Shown: positions 38,625-47,025 of the stretch, one piece after another
Layout: each line of letters begins with the position of its first letter
Position numbering within the stretch: the stretch's first letter is position 1
NCBI RefSeq assembly: GCF_900637545.1
Contig: NZ_LR134376.1
Coordinates: forward strand, 1-62,500
Length of the DNA: 62,500 nucleotides
DNA from: Aeromonas encheleia
GTDB taxonomy: Bacteria; Pseudomonadota; Gammaproteobacteria; Enterobacterales; Aeromonadaceae
Direction: 5' to 3'
Notes under the pieces: generated by a model
Databases searched by the model: none
Seen by the model: only the letters and a program-made list of their open reading frames with translations
What the model was told of the DNA's origin: nothing
Program-made: the position numbers and the translations under genes

Positions 38625-38919
38625 GTCTGTACCTTTAAGCGATGACAGTGTTTTGGTTGTAGCAGAGACCGCCGTCTTGTGCCCAGAAGGGAGACAGTCG
38701 CTCGCAAAACACGGAAAAATCAGAATCAGGGGGATGTAAAGGCGGCAAATGTTAGCAGATGGCGGCGGATAAAAAAACGGCCGGAATCATATTCCAGCCG
38801 ATCAAAGTATTCGTAGCTTGCTGCGGGAGCGTTACCCACAGCCCGCATTCTGCCTCGCCCGGGAGGGGAGGGCCATCAGATTATCCCAGCCTCATGGCTC
38901 GGAATTTCCGAGTTCCCCC
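38625..38919. other. Intergenic region upstream of gmk
   Basis: 295 bases. The part next to 38625 must contain the gmk promoter. A terminator for the heptosyltransferase lies at 38771-38801. I see no open frame with a ribosome site. Confidence 0.6.
38771..38801 (-). terminator. Terminator after the heptosyltransferase gene
   Basis: On the minus strand CGGCTGGAAT and ATTCCGGCCG pair around a short loop, followed by seven T. It lies about 120 bases after the stop. Confidence 0.8.
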
Positions 38920-39975
38920 TCAGTTGGGCAGCTGGCGATCCGTGCAGAGCCGATCGAAGGTGGCGATGACCCGCTTGCTCGTTATCTTGCTCATGGCGTC
39001 CGGATCCTTGAGACGGGTACGCCAGCTCAGCTCGGCCAGGGGCTTGCCGGTCTCCTGCTCGATCAGCTCCTGATAGACGCTGACCGCATAGTCGCGGCAT
39101 AGATAGGGGCCGGTGCGCGCCGGATTGTGATGGGCATAGAGGCCGATGACCGGGGTGCCGACCAGGGTGGCCATGTGGGTGGGGCCTGTGTCCGGCGCCA
39201 GCACCAGACTGGCTTCGGCGATCAGCGCCAGCAGTTGCTTGAGGTTGGTCTGCCCCACCAGATCGACCGGCTGGCTCTGGCTCAGGCGCTGGATGTCGGC
39301 GGCCAGATCCCGCTCCAGTTTGGCGGGGCCGCCGCAGAGATAGACCTGAAAGCCCTTGCTGGCGGCGTGATCCGCGAGGGCGGCATAGCCTTCGGCGGTC
39401 CAGTTCTTGAACGCCTTGCTGGCGGCGGCGCAGATCAGCAGGGTCGGCTTGCCGCCAATCTTCTCCCGGGCCCAGGCTTGATGCTCGGCGCTGATGGGCA
39501 GTTGCCAGTCCGGGGTCAGATCCCGGATGCCCAGCTCTGCGGCGAAGGCGAGGAAGCCGTCGAGCACATGGGGGGAGGCGGGGGAATGCACCCTGTGGTT
39601 GGTGAACAGCCACTGACCGTCGTTGGCGCGTTCCTTATCGAAGCCGAGTTTTACTTTGGCCTTGATGCCGAGGGTGGCGATGCTGGCCCGCAGGGCGGCC
39701 TGCAGGTGGAGCAGGGCATCGAACTCGCGTCCCTTGAGGGTCTGCCACAGCGCGCGATAACCGCGCCAACCCTGGCTCTTGTCGAAGGCGATGACCTCCA
39801 CCCCGGGCAGATCGGAGAAGAGCGTCGCCTCGATTTTCCCGGTGATCCAGGTGATGCGGGTCTCGGGCCATGCCCGCTGAATGACGCGCACCAGCGCCAG
39901 TGCGTGGCAGCAATCCCCGATGGCGGAGAGCCGCAGGATGCAGATGGAAGAGGGCGGCGTTTGGAACAACGGCAT
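38920..39975 (-). CDS. Glycosyltransferase family 9, LPS heptosyltransferase (OpsX/WaaC-like)
   Basis: A 351-residue GT9 enzyme that adds heptose to the LPS inner core from ADP-heptose at the cytoplasmic face. It begins ICILRLSAIGDCCHALALVRVIQ, the GT9 signature, and has LLICAAASKAFKNWTAEGYAAL, VYLCGGPAKLE and LVLAPDTGPTHMATLVGTPVIGLYAHHNP, the nucleotide-sugar site. It is divergent from kdkA; in Haemophilus an OpsX-type transferase and KdkA belong to the same core pathway. The start at 39975 is the first ATG in frame. Confidence 0.85.
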   Translation of the reverse strand: MPLFQTPPSSICILRLSAIGDCCHALALVRVIQRAWPETRITWITGKIEATLFSDLPGVEVIAFDKSQGWRGYRALWQTLKGREFDALLHLQAALRASIATLGIKAKVKLGFDKERANDGQWLFTNHRVHSPASPHVLDGFLAFAAELGIRDLTPDWQLPISAEHQAWAREKIGGKPTLLICAAASKAFKNWTAEGYAALADHAASKGFQVYLCGGPAKLERDLAADIQRLSQSQPVDLVGQTNLKQLLALIAEASLVLAPDTGPTHMATLVGTPVIGLYAHHNPARTGPYLCRDYAVSVYQELIEQETGKPLAELSWRTRLKDPDAMSKITSKRVIATFDRLCTDRQLPN

Positions 39976-40068
39976 GATGTGGCGCAATGGTGGCAAAATG
40001 GATGGATGGCATTATGCAAACTCCCTTGTGGATTGTAAAATTGCGCCCATCTACCGATCGGAATTCTC

Positions 40069-40785
40069 ATGATGTTGACACAGACCGCCCATAACCAGAT
40101 CTGCTGGTATGCCGAAGGGGCCTTTCGTGACCCTTCCCCTGCGTTGTTCGACCCGGCCTGGTGGCAGACGCACCGCCAGGTGGTGGGCTCCTCCATCGGT
40201 CGCGGGGTGACCTGGTTTGTGAAGGATGAGTCCCGTCATCTGGTGCTGCGCCACTACTACCGCGGAGGCCTGGTGGGCAAGGTGGTGCGGGATCGCTTCT
40301 GGTTCGAAGGGGTGGAGACGAGCCGCGCCATGGCCGAATATCGCCTGCTGGCCCAGCTGAGCGAGCGGGGTCTGCCGGTGCCGCGTCCGTTTGCGGCCCG
40401 CATGGCCAAGCAGGGTCCCTTCTATCGGGCCGATATCCTGATCGAGCGCATCCGTGGTGCCAAGGATCTGGTGGCGCTGCTCAAGCAGGGCGCCATCGCC
40501 GGCGAGGTGTGGCACCGGGTGGGCCAGACGGTACGCCAGCTGCACGATGCCGGCGTCTATCACGCCGATCTCAACAGCCACAACCTGCTGCTCGATAAGG
40601 ATGGCAAGGTGTGGGTGATCGATTTCGACAAGGGCGCCATCCGCTCCCCCGGCAGCTGGCAGCAGGCGAACCTGGAGCGGCTGCTGCGCTCCTTCAACAA
40701 AGAGTCCCAGCTGCACACCAGCTTCCACTTCGTGCCGGAGAACTGGCAGGCGCTGATGGCAGGTTATCAGGGGCACGCTGGTTAA
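40069..40785 (+). CDS. kdkA: 3-deoxy-D-manno-octulosonic acid (Kdo) kinase
   Basis: KdkA phosphorylates the Kdo of lipid A-Kdo, replacing a second Kdo in Haemophilus-type LPS. The 238-residue protein has the atypical kinase fold with glycine-rich VVGSSIGRGVTWFV, VLRHYYRGGLVG, catalytic loop GVYHADLNSHNLLLD and metal-binding VIDFDKG. Neighbouring divergent heptosyltransferase supports an LPS core role. It implies that this strain makes a phosphorylated single-Kdo inner core; that is inference. Confidence 0.87.
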   Translation: MMLTQTAHNQICWYAEGAFRDPSPALFDPAWWQTHRQVVGSSIGRGVTWFVKDESRHLVLRHYYRGGLVGKVVRDRFWFEGVETSRAMAEYRLLAQLSERGLPVPRPFAARMAKQGPFYRADILIERIRGAKDLVALLKQGAIAGEVWHRVGQTVRQLHDAGVYHADLNSHNLLLDKDGKVWVIDFDKGAIRSPGSWQQANLERLLRSFNKESQLHTSFHFVPENWQALMAGYQGHAG

Positions 40786-40925
40786 GCCTCAATTGCATAC
40801 AGGCTTTCACTCGGTGTAGACGTTGGTGGCGGGCCATCAGGGAAAAGCGGGCCCAGCCTGTTGCTCGGCACTGGCGCCAATGCTACTTATTGAGCTGCGA
40901 TTCAAATCCGGTGTCGAGGCGTGTG

Positions 40926-41789
40926 ATGGAAAGGTATGAGACTCCCTGGGTAGAGGCCGTGGCCCGGCTTGAGGTGGCCCTGGTGACGGAGGCCATGGCA
41001 CTGCTGGAGGCCGGGATCTGGACCTGGTCGGTCGAGCAGGGGTTGAGGCGCGATCCCTCCTGCCTGCAACTGTTGGGGCTGGGTGAGTACGGGCTGGACG
41101 ATCTCGGCTGGCTGGCACGGGTACACCCGGACGATGCCGCCCGGCTGGAGGAGGCCATCCGCGCCTGTCAGGCGGGCCACAGCAACGGGCTGCGGCTCGA
41201 GTACCGCATCCTGCACCATCAGGGCCATTATGTCCGGCTGGAGGAGCGGGTGCGCCGCGACGAGCAGGGTCATCTGCTGGGGGTGGTGCGTCACCTCGAT
41301 CCGGCGGCACCCCCGCTGGGCGATCGCCACGATACGGATCCGCTCACCGGCCTGGAGAGCCGCGGTCACTTCGAGCTGCTGCTGGATGAGCGGCTGGCCG
41401 GCGAGAGTGGCAACTTCTGCCTGCTGCAGTTCACCGTGGATCACCGCAGCAAGATATTGCAGCTGTTTGGCGAGGCGGCCTGCGATGCCATGCTGGCGAA
41501 ACTGGCCCGCATAGTGCGTCACGAGCTGCGACGGGAAGATCCCTTCGCCCGCTGGGACGAGGATGGCTTCATCCTGATGCTGTCACAGACCGATCGCCTG
41601 AGCGGCCTGGAGATCGCCGAGCGGCTGCGGATGGAGATTGCCGACGCCAGCCTGCTGCCGGAGCGGCCGGTGACCGTCAGCATCGGGCTGGTGCAGAGCC
41701 AGCCCGCCGAGCAGATCGATCACCTGCTGGCCCGGCTGGCCTCCTGCCACGGCCAGGCCAGACGGGAGCACAACACAGTTATAGGTTGA
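40926..41789 (+). CDS. PAS-GGDEF-like protein with degenerate GGDEF motif
   Basis: A 287-residue protein. The first half resembles a PAS domain (AGIWTWSVEQGLRRDPSCLQLLGLG, VHPDDAARLEEAI, LEYRILHHQGHYVRLEERVRRDEQG). The second half is a diguanylate-cyclase fold (TDPLTGLESRGHFELLLDERL, VTVSIGLVQ), but the active-site motif reads RWDEDGF instead of GG(D/E)EF. It is therefore probably not a cyclase; degenerate domains often bind GTP or c-di-GMP or act as partners. The start is chosen at ATGGAAAGGTATGAG; the frame stays open upstream. Confidence 0.7.
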   Translation: MERYETPWVEAVARLEVALVTEAMALLEAGIWTWSVEQGLRRDPSCLQLLGLGEYGLDDLGWLARVHPDDAARLEEAIRACQAGHSNGLRLEYRILHHQGHYVRLEERVRRDEQGHLLGVVRHLDPAAPPLGDRHDTDPLTGLESRGHFELLLDERLAGESGNFCLLQFTVDHRSKILQLFGEAACDAMLAKLARIVRHELRREDPFARWDEDGFILMLSQTDRLSGLEIAERLRMEIADASLLPERPVTVSIGLVQSQPAEQIDHLLARLASCHGQARREHNTVIG

Positions 41790-41845
41790 TTTTTAGTCAG
41801 CGCTCACTCACCCGCTGACACCGATGGGTCCAAAGAGGACCTGCA

Positions 41846-42730
41846 TCAGCGGGCCTGGCGGTCGGCTGATCGTCGGTTCGCGCTACGCGCTGGCTGACGC
41901 TGGCAGATCCAGAGGGAGGCCAGCATCAGCAGGCCACCCAGGCTGAGCCTGATCAGGTCGGTATCCTTGCCCCAGAGCACCAGATTGACCAGCAAGCCGG
42001 CCGGGATCAGGGCGTTGTTCATGATGGCCAGCACGCCGCTGCTGACCAGGGTGGCGCCCTTGTTCCACAGGAAGTAACCCAGCCCGGATGCCCCCACCCC
42101 TAGCCAGAGCAGTATGCCCCATTGCAGGTTGGTGCTCGGGTATTGGGGCTGACCCAGCATCAGCCAGGCGGGCAGGGCGACGGCCAGGGCGCCGAGGTAG
42201 AAGCAGCCGAACACCGCCAGCTGGGGTGGTTGCTGTGCCTCCCGTGCCAGCAGCACCTTGTAACCCACCTGCCCAAGGGCGAAGCAGAGGTTGGCCCCCT
42301 GCACCACCAGGAACCCCAGTACATAGTTCTCGGTCAGACCATCGAAGCGGATGACGGCCGCCCCCAGCACGGCCAGCAGGGCCCCCCACAGATAGGTGGG
42401 CTTGAATCTGGACTCCAGCATGTCGTGGAGCAGGGTGACGTAGATGGGGGTGAAGATGGTGAACACCAGCACTTCCGGCACCGTCAGCAGCAGGAAGGAG
42501 TGGTAATAGAACAGGTACATGATGCCGAGCTGGATGGCGCCGAGCGTCATCAGCTTGATGACCAGCGCGGGACGCAGCCAGCGCCGGCGCAGGAAGGGCA
42601 GGAACACCAGGCTGGCGAGGGCGATGCGGGTCAGCACGGAGAAGTAGGCATCCACCTGGCCGGCGAGGTAGACCCCGATCAGGCTGAAGGAGAAGGACCA
42701 GAGCAGGGTGACCCCTATCAAGTAGTTCAT
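41846..42730 (-). CDS. EamA/DMT-family transporter
   Basis: A 294-residue inner-membrane protein with ten hydrophobic helices in two EamA halves (TLLWSFSFSLIGVYLAGQVD, and later LLWLGVGASGLGYFLWNKGATLVSSG with the typical glycine/proline-rich helix). It belongs to the drug/metabolite transporter superfamily, in a branch annotated as carboxylate/amino acid/amine exporters. The substrate is unknown. It converges on the degenerate GGDEF gene and is divergent from the DUF6314-like gene. Confidence 0.8.
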   Translation of the reverse strand: MNYLIGVTLLWSFSFSLIGVYLAGQVDAYFSVLTRIALASLVFLPFLRRRWLRPALVIKLMTLGAIQLGIMYLFYYHSFLLLTVPEVLVFTIFTPIYVTLLHDMLESRFKPTYLWGALLAVLGAAVIRFDGLTENYVLGFLVVQGANLCFALGQVGYKVLLAREAQQPPQLAVFGCFYLGALAVALPAWLMLGQPQYPSTNLQWGILLWLGVGASGLGYFLWNKGATLVSSGVLAIMNNALIPAGLLVNLVLWGKDTDLIRLSLGGLLMLASLWICQRQPARSANRRSADRQAR

Positions 42731-42770
42731 GTGATTGAATTGTCGTCAGTTGTCAATTTTGGAGGGCGCT

Positions 42771-43232
42771 ATGATGGCCGAGTTGGAAGCCGCGATCCAG
42801 CGTTTATGGGAACAGTTGCCACAGATCGGAGCTTTTGCCTTCGAGGCGAGTAACGGGGCCGGTTCAGCGACCGACTGGAACGGTCGTGGCGAGGGAGAGG
42901 TGCGGGTGACCGATCATCAGGGAGGTTGGCTGTTTACGGAGCAGGGGCGCTACACCACGCCCCATGGCCGGGTGCTCGCCATGCACAACAGCTTCTGGTG
43001 GCAGCGTGGCGAGCGGGGGATCTCTCTCTCCCACCTGCGCCATGAGGCCCCCGTCCTGCTGTTCGAGCTGTTACCCCAGCCGGACGGGCGCTGGCTCACC
43101 GCCGAGCCGCACCTCTGCGGCCAGGATCACTACAGCGCCGAGCTGACGCAGACCACGAGCGGCTTTCTGCTGGGCTGGGAGATCAGGGGCCCACGCAAGA
43201 ACGAGCGATTGAGCTATTGCTATTCGGTTTGA
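42771..43232 (+). CDS. DUF6314-like small beta-rich protein
   Basis: A 153-residue cytoplasmic protein. It shows conserved positions that I associate with the DUF6314 family: an internal F-W..R.G segment, H-L-C-G-Q-D-H-Y near residue 120, and the C-terminal WEIRGPRKNERLSYCY. Function of that family is unknown. GGAGGG at 42761 precedes the ATG. The gene stands alone between a DMT transporter and a non-coding stretch. Confidence 0.6.
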   Translation: MMAELEAAIQRLWEQLPQIGAFAFEASNGAGSATDWNGRGEGEVRVTDHQGGWLFTEQGRYTTPHGRVLAMHNSFWWQRGERGISLSHLRHEAPVLLFELLPQPDGRWLTAEPHLCGQDHYSAELTQTTSGFLLGWEIRGPRKNERLSYCYSV

Positions 43233-43360
43233 GTGCCAAGTGGCGTTGTTAGTTTTCTTAACCAACCAGTCCAATACACTGGACTAGTTGGAATGTCATG
43301 TGCCCACAGCCTAGGTCTGATTTACCATCATCAGTCTCATATAGGAGACTGCCTCGCATG

Positions 43361-43498
43361 TTATGTTTTCAGTAGCCCTGCGATAGTGTTGACCAGCATT
43401 GTGATGGCAAGCGCCGCTACGGCAACGCACAGGTTTTCTAACGGACTGTTGGTCGTCAGGGTGTAAAGGGTGTGGGATAGGACTAGAGCAGTACGCAT
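43361..43498 (-). CDS. Candidate small membrane protein (45 codons)
   Basis: An open frame starting MRTALVLSHTLYTLTTN and containing one long hydrophobic helix (ENLCVAVAALAITMLV), ending GLLKT. AAGGTGA lies nine bases before the ATG as ribosome site. I recognise no family; size and shape recall small regulatory membrane peptides or type I toxins. It could also be chance in an AT-richer stretch, hence the low confidence. Confidence 0.4.
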   Translation of the reverse strand: MRTALVLSHTLYTLTTNSPLENLCVAVAALAITMLVNTIAGLLKT

Positions 43499-43636
43499 GT
43501 GAATCACCTTAATGAGTCGGTTTTTTACCTATACCCAGTTCTTTAAGGATTCACTGTCGGTGAGAAACCACTGTTAGCTCAGCCACCACCATCAAAACAG
43601 TTGATAAAAGGTAACTGCCCCCGCTGATTTCGAACA

Positions 43637-43662
43637 TAAAAAAACCGGCGCAGAGCGCCGGT
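43637..43662 (-). terminator. Terminator after the 53-residue membrane protein gene
   Basis: Stem ACCGGCG/CGCCGGT with loop CAGAG; on the minus strand it is followed by seven T. About 85 bases after the stop of the gene at 43746. Confidence 0.88.
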
Positions 43663-43745
43663 AGCGGGGACGAATCGGAGGTTTTTTAAAACGGTCCCAA
43701 AAAACAGGAGAGATACACTCTCGTCACACATTCAGAAACGGGTAT

Positions 43746-43907
43746 TCAGGCACTCAGGGCATAGCTCAGCATGGCCTGCAGCTTGCTGTCGAAGAACCAG
43801 GGCAGGGTCAGCATCAGCAGGCCGAGCACGCCGGCCAGCCGGTGGCGATACTGCCAGCCGGCAATCAGCACCAGACCGCCGCACAGGGTGGTCAGGATGC
43901 CTGACAT
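43746..43907 (-). CDS. Small two-helix membrane protein coupled to the DMT gene
   Basis: A 53-residue protein MSGILTTLCGGLVLIAGWQY then RHRLAGVLGLLMLTLPWFF and a short tail: two hydrophobic helices. The ATG lies 16 bases inside the 3' end of the DMT transporter gene with GGGAGGCG before it, so it is translated by coupling and probably serves or accompanies the transporter. No family recognised. Confidence 0.6.
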   Translation of the reverse strand: MSGILTTLCGGLVLIAGWQYRHRLAGVLGLLMLTLPWFFDSKLQAMLSYALSA

Positions 43908-44791
43908 GGGGTCGCCTCCCGCTGGGTGCGGCGCTGTTGGGCCCACTGGTTGAGGGCCACTGAACCCAGGATCAGCGCCAGTGCCACACCCGTGGTGGAC
44001 TGGATCTGCTCGCCGAGGAACAGGGCACCCAGCATGACGCCGAACAGCGGCACCAGGTAGTTGCTGAAGGAGGCGAAGGTCGGGCCCGCCTTCTGGATCA
44101 ACGCCATGTAGAGGAAGTAGACCAGGCCGGTACAGAACACGCCCAGCACGGCGACGGCGCCGATGGCATGCTGGCTCGGTAGGGTGAGGGCGCTCAGATC
44201 GGTCACGAAGGGCGCGGCCAGCAGCAACTGCACGGCGGAGGAGATCAGGATGTTGCGAGCCACCACCACGGGGTGGTCCTTGGCGAAGCGCTTGATCATC
44301 AGCAGGCCGATGGCGAAGCAGCTGGCGCCGAACAGTATGCCGATGGAGCCGAGCAGGCCGGCATTCATGCCGTTGGCTAGTTTCGGCCAGAACAGCACCA
44401 GCACGCCGACGAAGCCGATGGCCACGGAGATCAGGCCGCCCTTGGTGATTTTTTCACCAGAAATAAACAGGGGCGCAGCCAGAATGGTCACAAAGGGGAT
44501 ACAACCCATGACCACGGCGGCGATGGCGCTATCCACATACTGCTGGCCCCAGGCCACCATGATGAAGGGGATGGTAGCGTCGAGCAGGGCGATCATCATG
44601 TAGGTGCGCCACGGCGTGTGCTCGCTCTTGAGGCGCATGAACAGGCAGAGCAGACCCAGGGTCAGGCTGCCGCACACGGCACGTCCGGCGGCCACCATGA
44701 TGGGGGGCAGCTCGGCGACGGCCTGATGCATGAAAATGAACTGGGAGCCCCACAACAGGCCGATCGCCAGCAACAACAGATAGCTACGCAT
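43892..44791 (-). CDS. EamA/DMT-family transporter
   Basis: A 299-residue transporter with ten predicted helices in two EamA units (AIGLLWGSQFIFMHQAV, PFIMVAWGQQYVDSAIAAVVMG, VYFLYMALIQKAGPTFASFSNYLVPLFGVMLGALFLGEQ). GGAG precedes the ATG at 44791; the frame runs further upstream but has no family likeness. It is divergent from a LysR gene across 91 bases, so the LysR protein probably controls it. The substrate is unknown; amino acids are common for this branch. Confidence 0.8.
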   Translation of the reverse strand: MRSYLLLLAIGLLWGSQFIFMHQAVAELPPIMVAAGRAVCGSLTLGLLCLFMRLKSEHTPWRTYMMIALLDATIPFIMVAWGQQYVDSAIAAVVMGCIPFVTILAAPLFISGEKITKGGLISVAIGFVGVLVLFWPKLANGMNAGLLGSIGILFGASCFAIGLLMIKRFAKDHPVVVARNILISSAVQLLLAAPFVTDLSALTLPSQHAIGAVAVLGVFCTGLVYFLYMALIQKAGPTFASFSNYLVPLFGVMLGALFLGEQIQSTTGVALALILGSVALNQWAQQRRTQREATPCQAS

Positions 44792-44849
44792 TTTAATCTC
44801 CGATGTAATTTGCCCGCGCATTCTATGCAATCTGCTACTATGCCAAAAA

Positions 44850-44866
44850 TGAATTGTAGTCATTCA
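44850..44866. promoter_or_regulatory. Candidate LysR box
   Basis: TGAATTGTAGTCATTCA: partial dyad TGAAT-N7-ATTCA in the divergent promoter region of the DMT and LysR genes, matching the general T-N11-A-like form. Confidence 0.4.
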
Positions 44867-44882
44867 ACTATGGCCAATATCG

Positions 44883-45842
44883 ATGGAACTCCCCCTCTCC
44901 CGCCTCGATCTCAATCTGCTCACCGTGTTCGACATGCTGATGCAGGAGCACAACGTCACCCGTGCCGCCGAGCGGCTGCACCTCTCCCAGTCCACCGTCA
45001 GCCATGCGCTGGGGCGGTTGCGCCAGGCGCTGGATGATCCGCTGTTCGTCATGAGCCGGCGGGAGATGATGCCGACCGAGCGCGCCAAGGCACTGGCCGG
45101 GCCGGTGCGTCAGGCGTTGGCCATGCTGGAGCAGGGCCTGCGCCAGGCGAAGGGGTTCGATCCCGCCACGGCGCAGCGGGTGTTTCGCATCGCCACCCCG
45201 GGCTCGGTGGAGCACGGCCTGGTGCCGGTGCTGGTGGAACGCATGGTGCAGCAGGCGCCCTCCTGCCGGCTGGAGGTGTGCGAGCTGGCAGACAGCGACT
45301 ATGAGCGGGAGCTGGAGAAGGGGGAGCTGGATCTGGTGATCGGCTTTGCCGACGCCAATCATCTCTCCCCCCGGTTGTGGCGCGAATCCTGGTTCAACAA
45401 TCCCCTGGTCTGCCTGTCACCGCTCGGCAGCGCGCTGCCGGATGCGCTGGGGCCCGCCGAGCTGGTGAGCCGCCCCCACATCCACACCTCCAGCTGGGGC
45501 CACAGCCAGGCCATGGTGGATCTCTGGCTGGCCAGGTTCGGGGTGGCGCGGGAACTGGGGGTGAGGCTGCCGAGCTTTATGGCGGTGCCGCAGCTGATGG
45601 CGACTGGCCGTTACCTGGTGGTGGTGCCCGAGATGATAGGGCGCCACTTCTGCCGCCACTATCCGCTGCGGCTGCACCAGCTGGAGCCCGCCATCCCCAT
45701 CGTCTATCTGATGGCGGGCCACCCCCTCAGCGCCCACGACGAGGCGATCGGCTGGTTCAAGGGCCTGCTGCATCGGCTCGCCTTCGAGCGCTATGGCGAG
45801 GCCGCGCTGGGCACCCCGGCTCAGCGCAACCCGGCGAAGTAA
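44883..45842 (+). CDS. LysR-family transcriptional regulator
   Basis: A 319-residue regulator with the N-terminal LysR helix-turn-helix ([42 protein letters not shown], residues 9-50) and a periplasmic-binding-like effector domain. Divergent from the DMT transporter gene, the usual arrangement of a LysR protein with its target. Its 3' end overlaps the convergent trpS gene by 22 bases. Confidence 0.87.
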   Translation: MELPLSRLDLNLLTVFDMLMQEHNVTRAAERLHLSQSTVSHALGRLRQALDDPLFVMSRREMMPTERAKALAGPVRQALAMLEQGLRQAKGFDPATAQRVFRIATPGSVEHGLVPVLVERMVQQAPSCRLEVCELADSDYERELEKGELDLVIGFADANHLSPRLWRESWFNNPLVCLSPLGSALPDALGPAELVSRPHIHTSSWGHSQAMVDLWLARFGVARELGVRLPSFMAVPQLMATGRYLVVVPEMIGRHFCRHYPLRLHQLEPAIPIVYLMAGHPLSAHDEAIGWFKGLLHRLAFERYGEAALGTPAQRNPAK

Positions 45843-46834
45843 TCCAGCCCCATGGCTCCCTTCACCTCCGCCAGCACCTCGTCGGTGAGGACGCGGGCCT
45901 GCAGCGTCCCCCGATGCAGCAACGCCAGCAGCTGGCCCTTGTCGGCGCAGGCCGCCTGGCGCCGCGCCCGCATGGGGGCGAGCAGGCTCTGCAGGCAGTC
46001 ATCCAGCACCTGCTTGCAGCGCATGTCACCCAGCCCGCCGCGCCGGTAGTGCGCCTTCATCTCGGCTACCAGCGCCTTGTCGGGGTGGAAGGCGTCCAGA
46101 TAGGCGAACACCGTATTGCCTTCCACCTGACCCGGATCACTCAGCCTGAGATGGTTGGGGTCGGTATACATGGCATAAACCGCCCGTTTTATCTCGTCCG
46201 CCGACATGCCGAGCTCTATGGTGTTGCCGAGGGATTTGGACATCTTGGCCTTGCCGTCGATGCCGGGCAGGCGGCCGGTGTCGCTCAGGATGGGCTGGCA
46301 CTCGGTCAGCACCTCTTTGCCCACCAGGCCGTTGAAGCGGCGCACTATCTCGTTGGTCTGCTCCAGCATGGGCAGTTGATCCTCGCCCACCGGCACATGG
46401 GTGGCGCGAAACGCCGTGATGTCGGCGGCCTGGCTGACCGGGTAGGTTAGAAAACCCGCCGGCAGGCTACGTTCGAACCCTTTTTGCTGGATCTCCGCCT
46501 TGACGGTGGGGTTGCGCTCCAGCCGGGCGACGCTGACCAGGTTGAGGTAGTAGCAGGTGAGTTCGGCGAGGGCGGGCAGGGCGCTCTGCAGGCAGAAGGT
46601 GGTCTTGGCGGGATCGAGGCCAGCGGCCAGGTAGTCGGCCATCACCTCCAGCACGTTGTCGGTGACCTTGGTCGGGTTGTGGCCGTTGTCGGTCAGCGCC
46701 TGCAGATCGGCGATCATCACGAATTGGCGGTAGTGGTGCTGGGCCTCCACGCGCTGGCGCAGGGAGCCGACGTAGTGGCCTATGTGCAGTCTGCCGGTGG
46801 GACGGTCGCCGGTCAGTATGATGGGGTTGTGCAT
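45821..46834 (-). CDS. Tryptophanyl-tRNA synthetase, second type (TrpRS II-like)
   Basis: A 337-residue class I synthetase charging tRNA-Trp. HIGH motif at residues 17-20 ([13 protein letters not shown]) and KMSKS near residue 197. The sequence ([51 protein letters not shown] in part) differs markedly from E. coli TrpS and resembles the type of Streptococcus and some other bacteria, which includes indolmycin-tolerant enzymes. It is likely an accessory copy beside a house-keeping trpS elsewhere. GGAG precedes the ATG. The leader upstream forms a trp-type attenuator. Confidence 0.9.
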   Translation of the reverse strand: MHNPIILTGDRPTGRLHIGHYVGSLRQRVEAQHHYRQFVMIADLQALTDNGHNPTKVTDNVLEVMADYLAAGLDPAKTTFCLQSALPALAELTCYYLNLVSVARLERNPTVKAEIQQKGFERSLPAGFLTYPVSQAADITAFRATHVPVGEDQLPMLEQTNEIVRRFNGLVGKEVLTECQPILSDTGRLPGIDGKAKMSKSLGNTIELGMSADEIKRAVYAMYTDPNHLRLSDPGQVEGNTVFAYLDAFHPDKALVAEMKAHYRRGGLGDMRCKQVLDDCLQSLLAPMRARRQAACADKGQLLALLHRGTLQARVLTDEVLAEVKGAMGLDYFAGLR

Positions 46835-46875
46835 GTCACTCTCTCCAGTGGGGTGGGCCGGGAGGCGACAAAGGG

Positions 46876-46905
46876 ATAAAAACAATGACCGCCTCTCGGC
46901 GGTCA
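46876..46905 (-). terminator. Attenuator terminator in the trpS leader
   Basis: On the minus strand TGACCGCC-GAGA-GGCGGTCA followed by TTGTTTTTA. It lies 41 bases before the trpS ATG, inside the leader. Its left arm CCGCC can also pair with the upstream GGCGG at 46945-46949. Confidence 0.88.
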
Positions 46906-46942
46906 CGGTGTTTTCTTTGGGAAATCTTACATAGAAAAGCAG

Positions 46943-46964
46943 TGCCGCCTGTTTATGGGCAGCA
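46943..46964 (-). promoter_or_regulatory. Anti-antiterminator hairpin of the trpS attenuator
   Basis: UGCUGCC (46958-46964, the codons just after the Trp pair) pairs with GGCGGCA (46943-46949). The same GGCGG can instead pair with CCGCC of the terminator arm. The three mutually exclusive pairings 1:2, 2:3 and 3:4 match the classical trp attenuator. Confidence 0.8.
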
Positions 46965-47000
46965 CCACCAGTAGTTGTGATTGAACGAGGTCATATTCAT
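46953..47000 (-). CDS. Leader peptide with tandem Trp codons, trpS attenuator
   Basis: A 15-codon frame [19 protein letters not shown] (or 13 codons from the second ATG) with two adjacent TGG codons placed right before attenuator segment 1. When charged tRNA-Trp is scarce, a ribosome stalled there would cover segment 1, free segment 2 to pair with segment 3 and prevent termination. The ribosome site is weak. It starts 26 bases after the uspA stop, so transcripts come from the uspA promoter or one within its 3' end. Confidence 0.8.
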   Translation of the reverse strand: MNMTSFNHNYWWCCP

Positions 47001-47025
47001 GGCCAATCAAGCTACGCTCGTTTGC

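Larger units (their letters stand above)
43233..43745. other. Mostly non-coding stretch of 513 bases
   Basis: Holds an imperfect hairpin at 43262-43291 (CCAAC.AGTCCA/TGGACT.GTTGG), a small hairpin CAGTCTC/GAGACTG at about 43333-43351, one candidate small membrane ORF on the minus strand (43361-43498) and a terminator at 43637. Base use is less GC-rich than the neighbouring genes. Confidence 0.5.

Noticed and set aside
43233..43466. 77-codon frame on the plus strand after the DUF6314-like gene
   Set aside because: No ribosome site before the start and atypical composition; the minus-strand frame at 43361 in the same stretch is better supported.
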